Positions 16,216 through 24,782 of a stretch of 64,000 bases of DNA are shown in pieces. The notes beneath the pieces were generated by a model that did no database searches, had not been told where the DNA came from, and saw only the letters and a program-made list of their open reading frames with translations. The position numbers and the translations under genes were made by a program. The stretch comes from SCQP01 sp050747745 (GTDB taxonomy: Bacteria; Acidobacteriota; Terriglobia; Terriglobales; SCQP01). Every line of letters starts with the position of its first letter. Within the stretch, counting starts at the first letter, position 1. The stretch covers positions 1 through 64,000 of the forward strand of contig JBOGKM010000109.1 in NCBI GenBank assembly GCA_050747745.1, written 5' to 3'.

Positions 16216-19200
16216 TGTTGTCGCGGTTTTTCATTCGCCGGCCGATCGTCGCGCTCGTCATCTCCATCCTCACCGTCATTCTCGGCATCATTGTCGCGGT
16301 CGGTTTGCCGGTTTCGCTGTTTCCGCAAATCGCTCCGCCCGAGGCCAAAATCCAGGCCACGTTCGTGGGCGCGGATGCGCAAACGCTGGCGCAATCGGTG
16401 GCCACGCCCATTGAAGAAAAAATGAGCGGCGTGGACAACATGAACTACATGTATTCCCTCAACGCCACCGCCAATGGGGAAATGACGATGATCGTGGATT
16501 TCGGGGTCAAGACCAACCCCGATACCGATTTGATCCTCACCCAGATGCGCGAGACGCAAGCCGCCTCGCAACTTCCGGAAGCTGTCAACGAGCAGGGCGT
16601 GATTGTACAGAAGTCCACCTCCGCGCCCATGATGCTGGTTTCGGTCTATTCCCCGGACGGCAGCCATGCCAGCCAGTTTCTGGCCAACTACGCCTACATC
16701 AATATGGTCGACCCCATCACCCGCGTGCCTGGCGTCGCCAATGTTCAGGTGTATGGGGCCGGACAGTACGCCATGCGCATCTGGCTGAATCCGGATGCGT
16801 TGGCCAAGCTCGGCCTGACCGTCAGTGATGTGATTCAGGCAGTCCAGGCGCAGAACACCGTCAATCCGGGCGGCCAGATCGGGGCCGAGCCGGCGCCGCC
16901 CGGCCAGCAGTTCACTTACGCAGTCCGCGCCCAGGGGCGCCTGATCACTCCGCAGCAGTTCGGCGATATCGTCGTGCGCGAAAATCCCAACGGCGGCGTG
17001 GTACGGCTCAAGGATGTCGCCCAGATCGAGCTCGGCACCCAGACCTACACCCAGCAAGCCCATCTCAACGGAAAAAACAGCGCCATCATCGCCATCTATC
17101 AATTGCCCGGCAGCAATGCGATTGACACCGCCAACGGCGTCAACGCGCTGCTCAAGACCATGGAGAGCAGCTTTCCCCCGGGCGTGGCCGCGGTCACCTC
17201 GCTCGACACAACGCGCGCGGTGCGAGAAGGCCTGAAGGAAATTCTCTTCACGCTCGCAATCGCGCTGCTGCTGGTCATTCTGGTGGTCTATGTTTTTTTG
17301 CAGAGCTGGCGCGCCACCCTGATTCCCTTGCTGGCGGTTCCGGTTTCGCTGATCGGAACCTTCATCATTTTCCCGGCGCTGGGCTTTTCCATCAACACGC
17401 TCTCGATGTTTGGCATGGTGCTGGCGATCGGGCTGGTGGTGGATGACGCCATCGTCGTGGTCGAAGCGGTCGAGCACCATATCAGCCAGGGGATGGAGCC
17501 CAAGGCGGCAGCGCTGCGTTCCATGGAAGAGCTGGGCGGGCCGGTCGTGGGCATCGCCCTGGTGCTGTCGGCGGTGCTGATTCCCACGGCCTTCGTGCCC
17601 GGCATCACCGGTCGGCTCTATCAGCAGTTTGCCGCCACCATCGCGATCTCGGTGATTTTGTCGGCGTTCAACGCCCTCAGCCTCAGCCCGGCGCTGGCGG
17701 CGCTACTGCTCAAGCCGCGTGCGCAAAAGCGCGGCGGTCCGCTCGGCGCGTTCTTCAACTGGTTCAACCGCAGCTTCGACAAGACAACGAACTTCTACGT
17801 GCGCGGCTGCCACGTGCTGGCGCACAAGACGGTGCTGTCGTTCGTATTGTTGATTGCCTTTGCCGCCGCGGGCATTTGGTTCGGCTCCCGCCTGCCCAGC
17901 GGTTTTTTGCCCGACGAGGACCAGGGCTACGTGTACGTCAACCTGCAGCTTCCTCCGGCCTCATCGCTGCAGCGCACCGAAGCCGCAGTGGACAGAATCA
18001 GCCGGCTGCTGCAGTCCACCCCGGGGGTGCGCTACGTGAACAGCGTCGCCGGCTTCAGCCTGCTCAGTTACGTACAGACCAGCTATAGCGGCTTCTTTTT
18101 TGTGGTGTTCCAGCCCTGGGGCCAGCGCACCCGGTTGGACGAGCAGTACAAGGCGATCGAAAACCATCTCAACCGCGTACTGGCGCAGTTGCCGGCGGGC
18201 ACGGCGTTCAGCTTCTCGCCTCCGGAAATTCCCGGCGTGGGCACCTCGGGCGGCGTGACCATGGTGCTGGAGGACCGTTCCGGCAAGGGCGTGAATTATC
18301 TCGCTCGCGAAGTGAATACCTTCATGGCGACGGCGCGGAAGCAGCCGCAAATCGCACGCATTACCACTACGTTCCTGCCGCACGTGCCGCAACGGTTCGT
18401 GCATGTCGACCGCGCCCAAGTGCTCAAGCAAGGCCTCACGCTGAGCGACGTCTACACCACCCTGCAGGCCGATTTGGGCGGCGTGTTTGTGAACTACTTC
18501 AACCGTTTCGGACGGCAATGGCAGGTCTACGTCGAATCCAGCGGCCAATACCGCGCCAGTCCCGCCGACCTCAGCCAGTACTACGTGCGCAACGACCATG
18601 GCGGCATGGTGCCGCTGTCGGCGGTGGCGAGCATCGAGCCCGGCTTCGGGCCGGAGTTCGTGATGCATTACAACGAGTACACCTCGGCACAGCTCAACGT
18701 CACCGCCGCGCCGGGCGTGAGCTCGGAGCAGGCCATGGCGGTGCTGGAGCGAGTGTTTCACCAGACCATGCCCAGCGACATGGGCTTCAACTACATGGGC
18801 ATGTCGTTCCAGGAAAACACAGCCGTGCATGGCATCCCTCCCAGCGTCATTTTCGGCTTTTCGGTGCTCTTCGTATTCCTGCTGCTGGCGGCGCTCTATG
18901 AAAGCTGGTCGCTGCCCTTCAGCGTGCTGCTTTGCCTGCCGGTGGCCGTCTTCGGCGCATTTTTCGTGCTCTGGCTGCGCCGCGTGATCCTGCTGCACCT
19001 GGTTCCGGCCTATTCGGTGCAGTTGGAAAATGACATTTACGCCCAAATCGGGTTGGTGATGTTGATCGGACTAGCCGCCAAAAACGCCATCCTGATCGTC
19101 GAGTTCGCGCGTACGGAATTTGCCGGTGGCCGTGGCCTGATCGAGTCGGCGCTGGCGGCGGCACATCTGCGCCTGCGTCCGATTTTGATGACCTCGTTTG

Positions 19201-19418
19201 CGTTCATTTTTGGCTGCGCACCGCTCTGGTTCGCCTCGGGCGCGGGCTCGGTGGCGCGGAAGATCATGGGCACGGTGGTGATTGGCGGAGCTGCTGCCGC
19301 GGCCATCATCGCGGTATTTTTGATTCCGGCCATGTTCTGCATGGTGCACCAGATTTCTGGCGAAGCCAGACGCACCCAAGCCGAGCCCAAACCGGCCGCG
19401 CCGCAGGAGGTGGTCTAA
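16215..19418 (+). CDS. RND multidrug efflux pump, HAE-1 type
   Basis: A 1067-residue inner-membrane proton/drug antiporter of the AcrB/MexB type. The N-terminus FFIRRPIVALVISILTVILG, the TM4 double aspartate in GLVVDDAIVVVE and the GLAAKNAILIVEFA repeat in TM10 are the diagnostic features. Two large periplasmic loops and twelve predicted transmembrane helices fit the family. The length is normal for HAE-1 pumps. Substrates cannot be told from sequence. Confidence 0.95.
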   Translation: MLSRFFIRRPIVALVISILTVILGIIVAVGLPVSLFPQIAPPEAKIQATFVGADAQTLAQSVATPIEEKMSGVDNMNYMYSLNATANGEMTMIVDFGVKTNPDTDLILTQMRETQAASQLPEAVNEQGVIVQKSTSAPMMLVSVYSPDGSHASQFLANYAYINMVDPITRVPGVANVQVYGAGQYAMRIWLNPDALAKLGLTVSDVIQAVQAQNTVNPGGQIGAEPAPPGQQFTYAVRAQGRLITPQQFGDIVVRENPNGGVVRLKDVAQIELGTQTYTQQAHLNGKNSAIIAIYQLPGSNAIDTANGVNALLKTMESSFPPGVAAVTSLDTTRAVREGLKEILFTLAIALLLVILVVYVFLQSWRATLIPLLAVPVSLIGTFIIFPALGFSINTLSMFGMVLAIGLVVDDAIVVVEAVEHHISQGMEPKAAALRSMEELGGPVVGIALVLSAVLIPTAFVPGITGRLYQQFAATIAISVILSAFNALSLSPALAALLLKPRAQKRGGPLGAFFNWFNRSFDKTTNFYVRGCHVLAHKTVLSFVLLIAFAAAGIWFGSRLPSGFLPDEDQGYVYVNLQLPPASSLQRTEAAVDRISRLLQSTPGVRYVNSVAGFSLLSYVQTSYSGFFFVVFQPWGQRTRLDEQYKAIENHLNRVLAQLPAGTAFSFSPPEIPGVGTSGGVTMVLEDRSGKGVNYLAREVNTFMATARKQPQIARITTTFLPHVPQRFVHVDRAQVLKQGLTLSDVYTTLQADLGGVFVNYFNRFGRQWQVYVESSGQYRASPADLSQYYVRNDHGGMVPLSAVASIEPGFGPEFVMHYNEYTSAQLNVTAAPGVSSEQAMAVLERVFHQTMPSDMGFNYMGMSFQENTAVHGIPPSVIFGFSVLFVFLLLAALYESWSLPFSVLLCLPVAVFGAFFVLWLRRVILLHLVPAYSVQLENDIYAQIGLVMLIGLAAKNAILIVEFARTEFAGGRGLIESALAAAHLRLRPILMTSFAFIFGCAPLWFASGAGSVARKIMGTVVIGGAAAAAIIAVFLIPAMFCMVHQISGEARRTQAEPKPAAPQEVV

Positions 19419-20827
19419 TGTGGCGCCCGCGTACGGTGGCCGCGGCGGCCGCGTCGCTGGCCGCGGCACTCACGCTTTCCGGCTGCTTGTTGGGACCGAA
19501 TTACAAGCGCCCGGCAGTGACCGTTCCTTCGGCCTATCGCGGGGCCGCTGCCACCGCCACGCCCGCGGCGGCGGCGAGCCTGGGCAGCGAAAAATGGTTT
19601 GAGCTGTTTCAAGATCCGGTGCTGCAGAAGCTGATCCGGACAGCGATCACGAACAACTACGACGTGCGCATTGCCGCTACGCGAGTGCTGGAAGCGCAGC
19701 AGGAAGCCGGCATCACGCGCGCAAGTGAGTTTCCCACGGCGACGGTTGGCGCCGGAGTGACGGCCGAACGCAATCCGAAAACTGCCAAGGTATTTCCCGC
19801 CTACAGCTCGAGCTTTGGGCACCTGAACTTCAATGTGCTGTGGAACCTGGATTTTTGGGGCCGCTACCGCCGCGCCACCGAAGCGGCACGGGATCAGTGG
19901 CTGGCCACACGGTGGGGGAAACGAGCGGTGATCTCGTCGGTGGTGGCGGAGGTGGCCTCCGCCTACTTCCAGCTTCGCCAGCTCGACGACGCGCTGGCGA
20001 TCGCGCAGCAGACGGTGGCTGCGCGGCAATCTTCGCTGCATTTGACGCAGGTGCTGGAGCGTTACGGTTCGGCGTCGGAACTCGACGTGAGCCAGTCCGA
20101 GGAACTCTTGGCGCAAGCGGCCGAGACCGAGCCCGGCTTGCAGCGCCAGATCGCGCAGCAGGAAAATCTTATCCGTACGCTGATCGGCTCCGATCCGGGG
20201 CCGGTGCCGCGGGGCGCAGCCCTCACGGCGCAGCCCAATCCGCCGGCGGTGCCGGCGGGACTGCCTTCCGCGCTCCTCGAGCGACGTCCGGATATCCGGG
20301 AAGCGGAGGCGGAATTAATGTCCGCCAACGCGGATATTGGCGTGGCCAAGGCCTCGCTGTTCCCCAACATCACCCTGACCGCATCCGGCGGGGTCGAAAG
20401 CTACGCGCTCAACCAGCTATTTTCACCCAGCGGTAAGCAATGGAGTGTCGTGGGCGATCTGTTGCAGCCGGTATTCGCCGCCGGCAGCCTGCGCGCCGCC
20501 GTCCGGCTGAGCCAAGCGCAGGAACAGCAGATGCTGCTCAGTTATGAGCAAACCGTGCAACAGGCGTTTGCTCAAGTTTCGGACGCACTGGTGGCCCTGC
20601 AAAAGGATCATGAGTTCCGCCAGCAGCAGCAGATCCTCACCCAGGCAGCAGAAAAAGCCGAGCAGCTTTCCAACATCCTTTACCAGCACGGCGGCGGCAG
20701 CTTTCTGCAGGTGCTGGTCGCCGAGACCAACTCTTTTGCCGCACAGCTCAATCTCTCCCAGGCCGAGCTCAACGAACGCCTGGCGCTGGTGAGCCTGTAC
20801 AACGCCCTAGGCGGCGGCTGGCAGTAG
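19418..20827 (+). CDS. RND efflux outer-membrane factor (NodT/TolC-like lipoprotein)
   Basis: A 469-residue outer-membrane channel protein. A lipoprotein signal ends at LSGC, followed by LLGPNYKRPAV, the standard NodT-family start. Two duplicated TolC-type halves follow, with RRPDIREAEAEL-type sequence (LERRPDIREAEAELMSANAD) at the repeat boundary. It completes the tripartite pump with the two preceding genes (TAATG overlap). No terminator is evident in the 4 nt before the convergent PIN gene. Confidence 0.93.
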   Translation: MWRPRTVAAAAASLAAALTLSGCLLGPNYKRPAVTVPSAYRGAAATATPAAAASLGSEKWFELFQDPVLQKLIRTAITNNYDVRIAATRVLEAQQEAGITRASEFPTATVGAGVTAERNPKTAKVFPAYSSSFGHLNFNVLWNLDFWGRYRRATEAARDQWLATRWGKRAVISSVVAEVASAYFQLRQLDDALAIAQQTVAARQSSLHLTQVLERYGSASELDVSQSEELLAQAAETEPGLQRQIAQQENLIRTLIGSDPGPVPRGAALTAQPNPPAVPAGLPSALLERRPDIREAEAELMSANADIGVAKASLFPNITLTASGGVESYALNQLFSPSGKQWSVVGDLLQPVFAAGSLRAAVRLSQAQEQQMLLSYEQTVQQAFAQVSDALVALQKDHEFRQQQQILTQAAEKAEQLSNILYQHGGGSFLQVLVAETNSFAAQLNLSQAELNERLALVSLYNALGGGWQ

Positions 20828-20831
20828 AGCG

Positions 20832-21254
20832 TCAGTACAGTCCGCTGTCCAGCCCGGCGATGAAGGCAATCCCGGGCACATGTAGCTTCTGGAGCCGCCG
20901 ATCGTTGGTCAGGAACAAATCCACGCCCGCCGCTGCGGCAATCGCCAGATGCACTGCATCGCCGGTGCTGGCACCGGCACATCGAGCGGCCGCGAAGTGC
21001 GGGGCCGCTGCGGGCGCGAGCGACAGTAGATCCAGTTCTGAAGAGGCGAAAAACGCCTGCAAACGCTGGGTAGCCACACCGTCCTGACGCCGGCGAGGGG
21101 AAACGAGCAGCTCGCAAAGCGTGAAAACGCTAGCACAGAGGCGTTGGCCGCGCTGCTGCATGGCGCGGTGGATTTGGCCTACTCGCTCCCGGAATTCGGC
21201 GCTGTCCTCGAGCCAGTAGGCGAACAGCATCGTGTCCCAGTAAACACGAATCAT
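20832..21254 (-). CDS. PIN-domain toxin (VapC-like ribonuclease)
   Basis: A 140-residue single PIN domain. The acidic catalytic set is visible: Asp7 in VYWDTML, Glu48 in FTLCELL, Asp99 in STGDAVHLA and Asp118 in LTNDRRL. VapC-type toxins are Mg-dependent endoribonucleases, often cutting tRNA or rRNA. The gene overlaps the preceding minus-strand gene by 4 nt, the usual arrangement of antitoxin then toxin. The cognate antitoxin is unusual (see next entry). Confidence 0.88.
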   Translation of the reverse strand: MIRVYWDTMLFAYWLEDSAEFRERVGQIHRAMQQRGQRLCASVFTLCELLVSPRRRQDGVATQRLQAFFASSELDLLSLAPAAAPHFAAARCAGASTGDAVHLAIAAAAGVDLFLTNDRRLQKLHVPGIAFIAGLDSGLY

Positions 21255-21676
21255 GGATGCATCAAGCGCTGTCGACGCTCAAAGTCACGGTCAAAGGCGG
21301 CGCGTTCGCGACGGATGACCCGTTCTGCCCCCCCCTCGGCCGCGTAGGCCTCGCGCAGGATGCCCCGCAGCGATTCGAAGAGAGCCTCGCCGCGTGCGGC
21401 GCCGCCATCGAGCGCGTAGGTAATTGCCACCGTGGTGCTCTGGCCCGAGGGCGGCCCCTCGCGCTCCAGAATTTCGAGCTGATTGCGCTTCAGAAAACGC
21501 ACCCCCTGCATCGCTGCGCAAACCTGGGGAGCGCGATCGCGCAGCCTCAGCTCGCGCACGATGTCGCCCGCCACAATTCGAATCGTCTTCTGCCCGCGGC
21601 GCCGGGCCGGTTCAATGTAACGGGCCAGCAACAAGTCCTGCACCCGCTTGGAGGCGCCTTTGCTCCCATTTTCCAT
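21251..21676 (-). CDS. Probable antitoxin of the PIN module, atypical family
   Basis: A protein of about 141 residues, starting at the ATG MENGSKGASKRVQ. It is not VapB-like: there is no evident AbrB, RHH or Phd motif. Its first about 90 residues resemble a small basic helical domain (IRIVAGDIVRELRLRDRAPQ, VRFLKRNQLEILEREGPPSG, STTVAITYAL) that I recall from uncharacterised proteins next to AAA ATPase/restriction genes; this is from memory and unverified. The C-terminal about 50 residues are charged and helical and might neutralise the toxin. The upstream ATG at 21721 was rejected because it precedes the promoter-like inverted repeat. Confidence 0.6.
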   Translation of the reverse strand: MENGSKGASKRVQDLLLARYIEPARRRGQKTIRIVAGDIVRELRLRDRAPQVCAAMQGVRFLKRNQLEILEREGPPSGQSTTVAITYALDGGAARGEALFESLRGILREAYAAEGGAERVIRRERAAFDRDFERRQRLMHP

Positions 21677-21681
21677 GGGCA

Positions 21682-21718
21682 CTAGCTTAGCGTGCTTTTT
21701 ATGTAACAAGCAAGCTAG
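21682..21718 (-). promoter_or_regulatory. Inverted repeat in the toxin-antitoxin promoter region
   Basis: CTAGCTT (21682-21688) and AAGCTAG (21712-21718) form a perfect 7-bp inverted repeat with a 23-nt AT-rich centre, directly upstream of the antitoxin start. Toxin-antitoxin operons are usually autoregulated through such repeats. A TTGTTA element on the minus strand lies between the arms, but no strong -10 was found. Confidence 0.45.
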
Positions 21719-21763
21719 CATAGCTCAGGCAACCTGCCTTGACGCCTGCCATTCCGAACCGGC

Positions 21764-23560
21764 ATGGCGGCGCTAACTCTTCCGCTCTCGTTTCGCGGCC
21801 GCAAGGCCAAAACGATTTCCGATGTCATCGTGGCCACGCTGCTGGATTGGGGCGTAGACACAATCTTCGGGCTGCCCGGCGACGGCATCAACGGCATGTT
21901 CGAGGCGTTGCGGCAGCAGGAAAAGGAAATCAGATTTATCCAGGTGCGCCATGAAGAGGCGGCAGCATTTATGGCCTCGGCGCACTACAAGTACACCGGC
22001 AAGCTGGGGGTGTGCATTGCCACTTCCGGCCCCGGCGCCATTCATTTATTGAATGGACTGTACGACGCCAAGTTGGACCGGGCGGCGGTGCTGGCGATTA
22101 CCGGGCAAACCTATTCCGATCTGAAAGGCCTGCACTACCAGCAGGAAGTCAACCTGGTGCGGCTGTTTGCCGACGTGGCCGAATACAACGAGGTCATTAT
22201 CAATGCCAACCAAGCGGAAAGCGTAACCGACCTGGCCTGTCGGCACGCTATCGTCAAGGCTTGCGTCGCTCACATCAACATTCCGGTGGACATACAGGAC
22301 GAGCCGGCGAGGGAAAAGCTGTCGCACATGCGTCCAGCGCAGACCATCACCTCGGCGGCGCGGAGCCGGTATGTGACCGTGCCGTGTGATTCCGATCTGG
22401 ACAAAGCAGCGGAGGCGCTGAACCGCGGGAAAAAGGTGGCAATTCTGGCCGGAGCGGGTGCGGTGCATGCGCGCGAGGAGCTGATCGAGACCGGCGAGCG
22501 GCTGGCCGCACCCATCGTGAAAGCGCTGCTGGGCAAGGCCGCCATCCCGGACGACCACCCGCTAAGCGCCGGCGGCTTGGGCCTGATCGGTACCCTGCCG
22601 GCGCAGAAGGCGATGGAGGAGTGCGATACCTTCTTCATGATTGGCAGTTCGTTTCCCTACATGCAGTGGCTGCCAAAGAAGAAGGACGGCGTGGCGGGCG
22701 TGCAGTTGGATTTGCGGCCGGAATGCATTGGGTTGCGCTTCCCGATGCAGGTGGGGCTGGTGGGCGATGCGGCGGCGACACTGGAGAAACTACTGCCGCG
22801 CCTGAAAAAGCACGACCGCAAGTTCCTGAAGACCACCCAGAAGCGCATGGGTGAATGGAATCGCCTGATGCAGGAACGCGCCAGCAACATGGACAAGCCG
22901 ATGAAGCCGGAGCTGGTGGCGGCCACGCTTTCCGAGCTGGCGCCGCGGGATGCGGTGGTGAGCTGCGATTGCGGAACCGTGACCACGTGGATGTCTCGAC
23001 ATTTCACCATCCGCGACGGGCAGAAATGGGCCATGGCGGGCAATCTGGCGACCATGGCGCCGGGGCTGCCTTATGGCGTGGCGGGAGCAGTGGCATTTCC
23101 GCACCGGCGTACGATCGCCTTCGTGGGCGATGGCGCCTTCACCATGCTGATGGGCGAGTTCGCCACGGCGGTGAAGTACACGCTGCCGCTGACCGTGGTG
23201 GTGATCAAGAACAACACGCTGGGGCAGATCAAGTGGGAACAGATGGTGTTTCTGGGCAACCCGGAATACCAGTGCGAGCTGCATCCGATCGATTTTGCCG
23301 CCTTCGCGCGCGCGTGCGGCGGGCTGGGAACAACAGTCGAGGATCCACGCCAGTTGCGCACTGTGCTGCAACAGGCGCTGCACTCGCCCAAGCCGCATCT
23401 GGTGGAGTGCGTGACCGATCAGTACGAGCCGCCCATGCCCGCCGAAGCCACTCCCAAGCAGGGTCTGCATCTGGCGGAGGCGCTAGCGCGCGGCGAGCCC
23501 AGCCGCGAGCGCATCGCCCTCACTTTGTTCCGCGATAAAGTGCGCGACCTGAAGGCGTAG
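21764..23560 (+). CDS. Thiamine-diphosphate enzyme, pyruvate oxidase/dehydrogenase (PoxB)-like
   Basis: 598 residues in the three-domain ThDP fold. The catalytic glutamate is in RHEEAAAFMASAHYKYTG. The central domain (about 190-340) is FAD/nucleotide-binding-like. The ThDP motif runs from GDGAFTMLMGEF to the NN of VIKNNTLG. Sequence style matches soil-bacterial relatives of PoxB, which decarboxylate pyruvate to acetate and pass electrons to quinone. Acetolactate-synthase-like activity cannot be excluded. It is divergent from the toxin-antitoxin genes. A TTGACG (21738-21743) lies upstream as a possible -35. Confidence 0.85.
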   Translation: MAALTLPLSFRGRKAKTISDVIVATLLDWGVDTIFGLPGDGINGMFEALRQQEKEIRFIQVRHEEAAAFMASAHYKYTGKLGVCIATSGPGAIHLLNGLYDAKLDRAAVLAITGQTYSDLKGLHYQQEVNLVRLFADVAEYNEVIINANQAESVTDLACRHAIVKACVAHINIPVDIQDEPAREKLSHMRPAQTITSAARSRYVTVPCDSDLDKAAEALNRGKKVAILAGAGAVHAREELIETGERLAAPIVKALLGKAAIPDDHPLSAGGLGLIGTLPAQKAMEECDTFFMIGSSFPYMQWLPKKKDGVAGVQLDLRPECIGLRFPMQVGLVGDAAATLEKLLPRLKKHDRKFLKTTQKRMGEWNRLMQERASNMDKPMKPELVAATLSELAPRDAVVSCDCGTVTTWMSRHFTIRDGQKWAMAGNLATMAPGLPYGVAGAVAFPHRRTIAFVGDGAFTMLMGEFATAVKYTLPLTVVVIKNNTLGQIKWEQMVFLGNPEYQCELHPIDFAAFARACGGLGTTVEDPRQLRTVLQQALHSPKPHLVECVTDQYEPPMPAEATPKQGLHLAEALARGEPSRERIALTLFRDKVRDLKA

Positions 23561-23717
23561 CCGTGGCAGCGCTACCGGTGTTTCGGGCCGTGGTCGAACC
23601 GGCCGAGGTCAACACCGCCTTAGCGCCAGCCGCGCCCCCTATTTTGTCCTGGCGGGGGTACTGGCCGCTGGGCTGGCGCTCTACGGTTGGCGCCGATCTT
23701 AGAGCAGCTTGACGGGT

Positions 23718-23740
23718 GTGACTTTGCATCGTAAAGTCAC
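23718..23740 (+). promoter_or_regulatory. Operator copy 1 (ACTTTRC half-sites)
   Basis: GTGACTTT and AAAGTCAC are perfect 8-bp arms around GCATCGT. The core is ACTTTGC-N3-GTAAAGT, 4 nt before the ATG of the membrane-protein gene. The same 7-3-7 half-site layout recurs at 24766. It is probably the binding site of the winged-helix regulator encoded at 24370. Confidence 0.7.
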
Positions 23741-23744
23741 AGGG

Positions 23745-24383
23745 ATGGATCCGCTGCACCAGGCGCTGGACGAGATTGCCGCCATTCGCGGACAGATGGC
23801 GCGCGCGAATGAATTCCGCGGCTATGGTCCGGCGACGCTGGCAGCTACGGCGCTGGTGGCCGTCGCGGCGGGGCTGATCCAGCCGCTATGGGCGCCGGAT
23901 CCTGTGCGCACGCCCGAGCGGTATGTGGCTCTGTGGGCGGTAGCGGCGGCGGTGGCGGCAGCGCTGATTGCCTGCGAGGCGGTAGCGCGGACGCGCCGTC
24001 TGCATTCGGCGCTAAGCAATGCCATGATTCGCGCGGCTCTGGAGCAATTTTTGCCTGCCGCGACGGCTGGCCTGCTGCTGACGATCGTCGTGTTGCACTG
24101 GATCCCTGCGGATTTAAGCCTTTTGCCCGCACTGTGGCTGGTGGTCTTCAGTCTGGGGGTGTTCGCCTCCTGCCGCTTTTTGCCGCGGGCGGCGCGAGCG
24201 GTGGGAGTTTGGTACCTGATTACCGGCTTATGGGCTTTGTCCATTTCGGCTGGGCCGCTGGCGCTGCGGCCGTGGGTGATGGCGGCGCCGTTTGCTGTGG
24301 GCCAGGCGCTGGCGGCGGCGATTTTGTGGAGTACTGCAGAGGCGGGAGCAGCGGCAGCGGAGGGCTTGGATGAGCGAGGCTGA
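23745..24383 (+). CDS. Uncharacterised multi-pass membrane protein
   Basis: 212 residues from the ATG at 23745 (MDPLHQALDEIAAIRGQMARAN). After a short cytoplasmic helix there are about six hydrophobic segments arranged in pairs. I recognise no known domain. It overlaps the regulator gene by 14 nt and carries an operator just upstream, which points to a membrane partner or target of that regulator. An upstream in-frame ATG at 23709 would place the operator inside the gene and was rejected. Confidence 0.75.
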   Translation: MDPLHQALDEIAAIRGQMARANEFRGYGPATLAATALVAVAAGLIQPLWAPDPVRTPERYVALWAVAAAVAAALIACEAVARTRRLHSALSNAMIRAALEQFLPAATAGLLLTIVVLHWIPADLSLLPALWLVVFSLGVFASCRFLPRAARAVGVWYLITGLWALSISAGPLALRPWVMAAPFAVGQALAAAILWSTAEAGAAAAEGLDERG

Positions 24384-24744
24384 ACGCACCGGAGCGGGCC
24401 GCTACGCTTATGCCGGACTAGACCGGCTGCTGCATGAACGCGCGCGGCTGGGCATTGTGACTTCGCTGGCGGCGCATCCGCGCGGGCTGGCGTTCAACGA
24501 CTTGAAGCGCTTGTGCGACCTCAGCGACGGCAACCTCAGCCGGCATTTGGCAGTACTGCAGGAGGCCGGCCTGGTGACGCAGAACAAAAGCCTCCTGCGG
24601 GGGCGGCCGCAGACACTGTGCCGGCTGACGGCGGCGGGACAAGTGCGCTTCAGCGGTTATCTGAGCGAGTTGGAGCAGGTGGTGGCCGATGCGGCGGCGG
24701 CGCGGCGGGCGGCAGCGCGGCTGGCGCCGGAGGGTTCGGGATAG
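24370..24744 (+). CDS. Winged-helix transcriptional regulator (MarR/ArsR-like)
   Basis: 124 residues. A winged helix spans about residues 15-90: LHERARLGIVTSLAAHPRGL, then FNDLKRLCDLSDGNLSRHLA as the recognition helix region, then the wing LLRGRPQTLCRLTAAGQVRF. The pattern fits the 'HTH with C-terminal helix' regulators that often sit beside small membrane proteins. There are no obvious metal-binding cysteine motifs. It is translationally coupled to the membrane protein upstream, and two matching operators flank the module, so autoregulation is likely. Confidence 0.85.
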   Translation: MSEAERTGAGRYAYAGLDRLLHERARLGIVTSLAAHPRGLAFNDLKRLCDLSDGNLSRHLAVLQEAGLVTQNKSLLRGRPQTLCRLTAAGQVRFSGYLSELEQVVADAAAARRAAARLAPEGSG

Positions 24745-24765
24745 GGTCAATTTTTTTGCGAGGTC

Positions 24766-24782
24766 ACTTTGCCATGCAAAGT
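24766..24782 (+). promoter_or_regulatory. Operator copy 2 overlapping the uppS start codon
   Basis: ACTTTGC-CAT-GCAAAGT is a perfect 7-bp inverted repeat with a 3-nt centre. The uppS ATG (24774) spans its centre and right arm. It matches the half-site and spacing of the site at 23718, so one regulator probably controls both. Binding here would block initiation directly. Confidence 0.7.

Noticed and set aside
23562..23708. Short frames after the PoxB-like gene, one ending in a transmembrane-like stretch (VLAGVLAAGLALYGWRRS)
   Set aside because: The frame with the hydrophobic segment has no start codon, and the frame with a GTG start has no hydrophobic or conserved sequence; possibly a remnant only.
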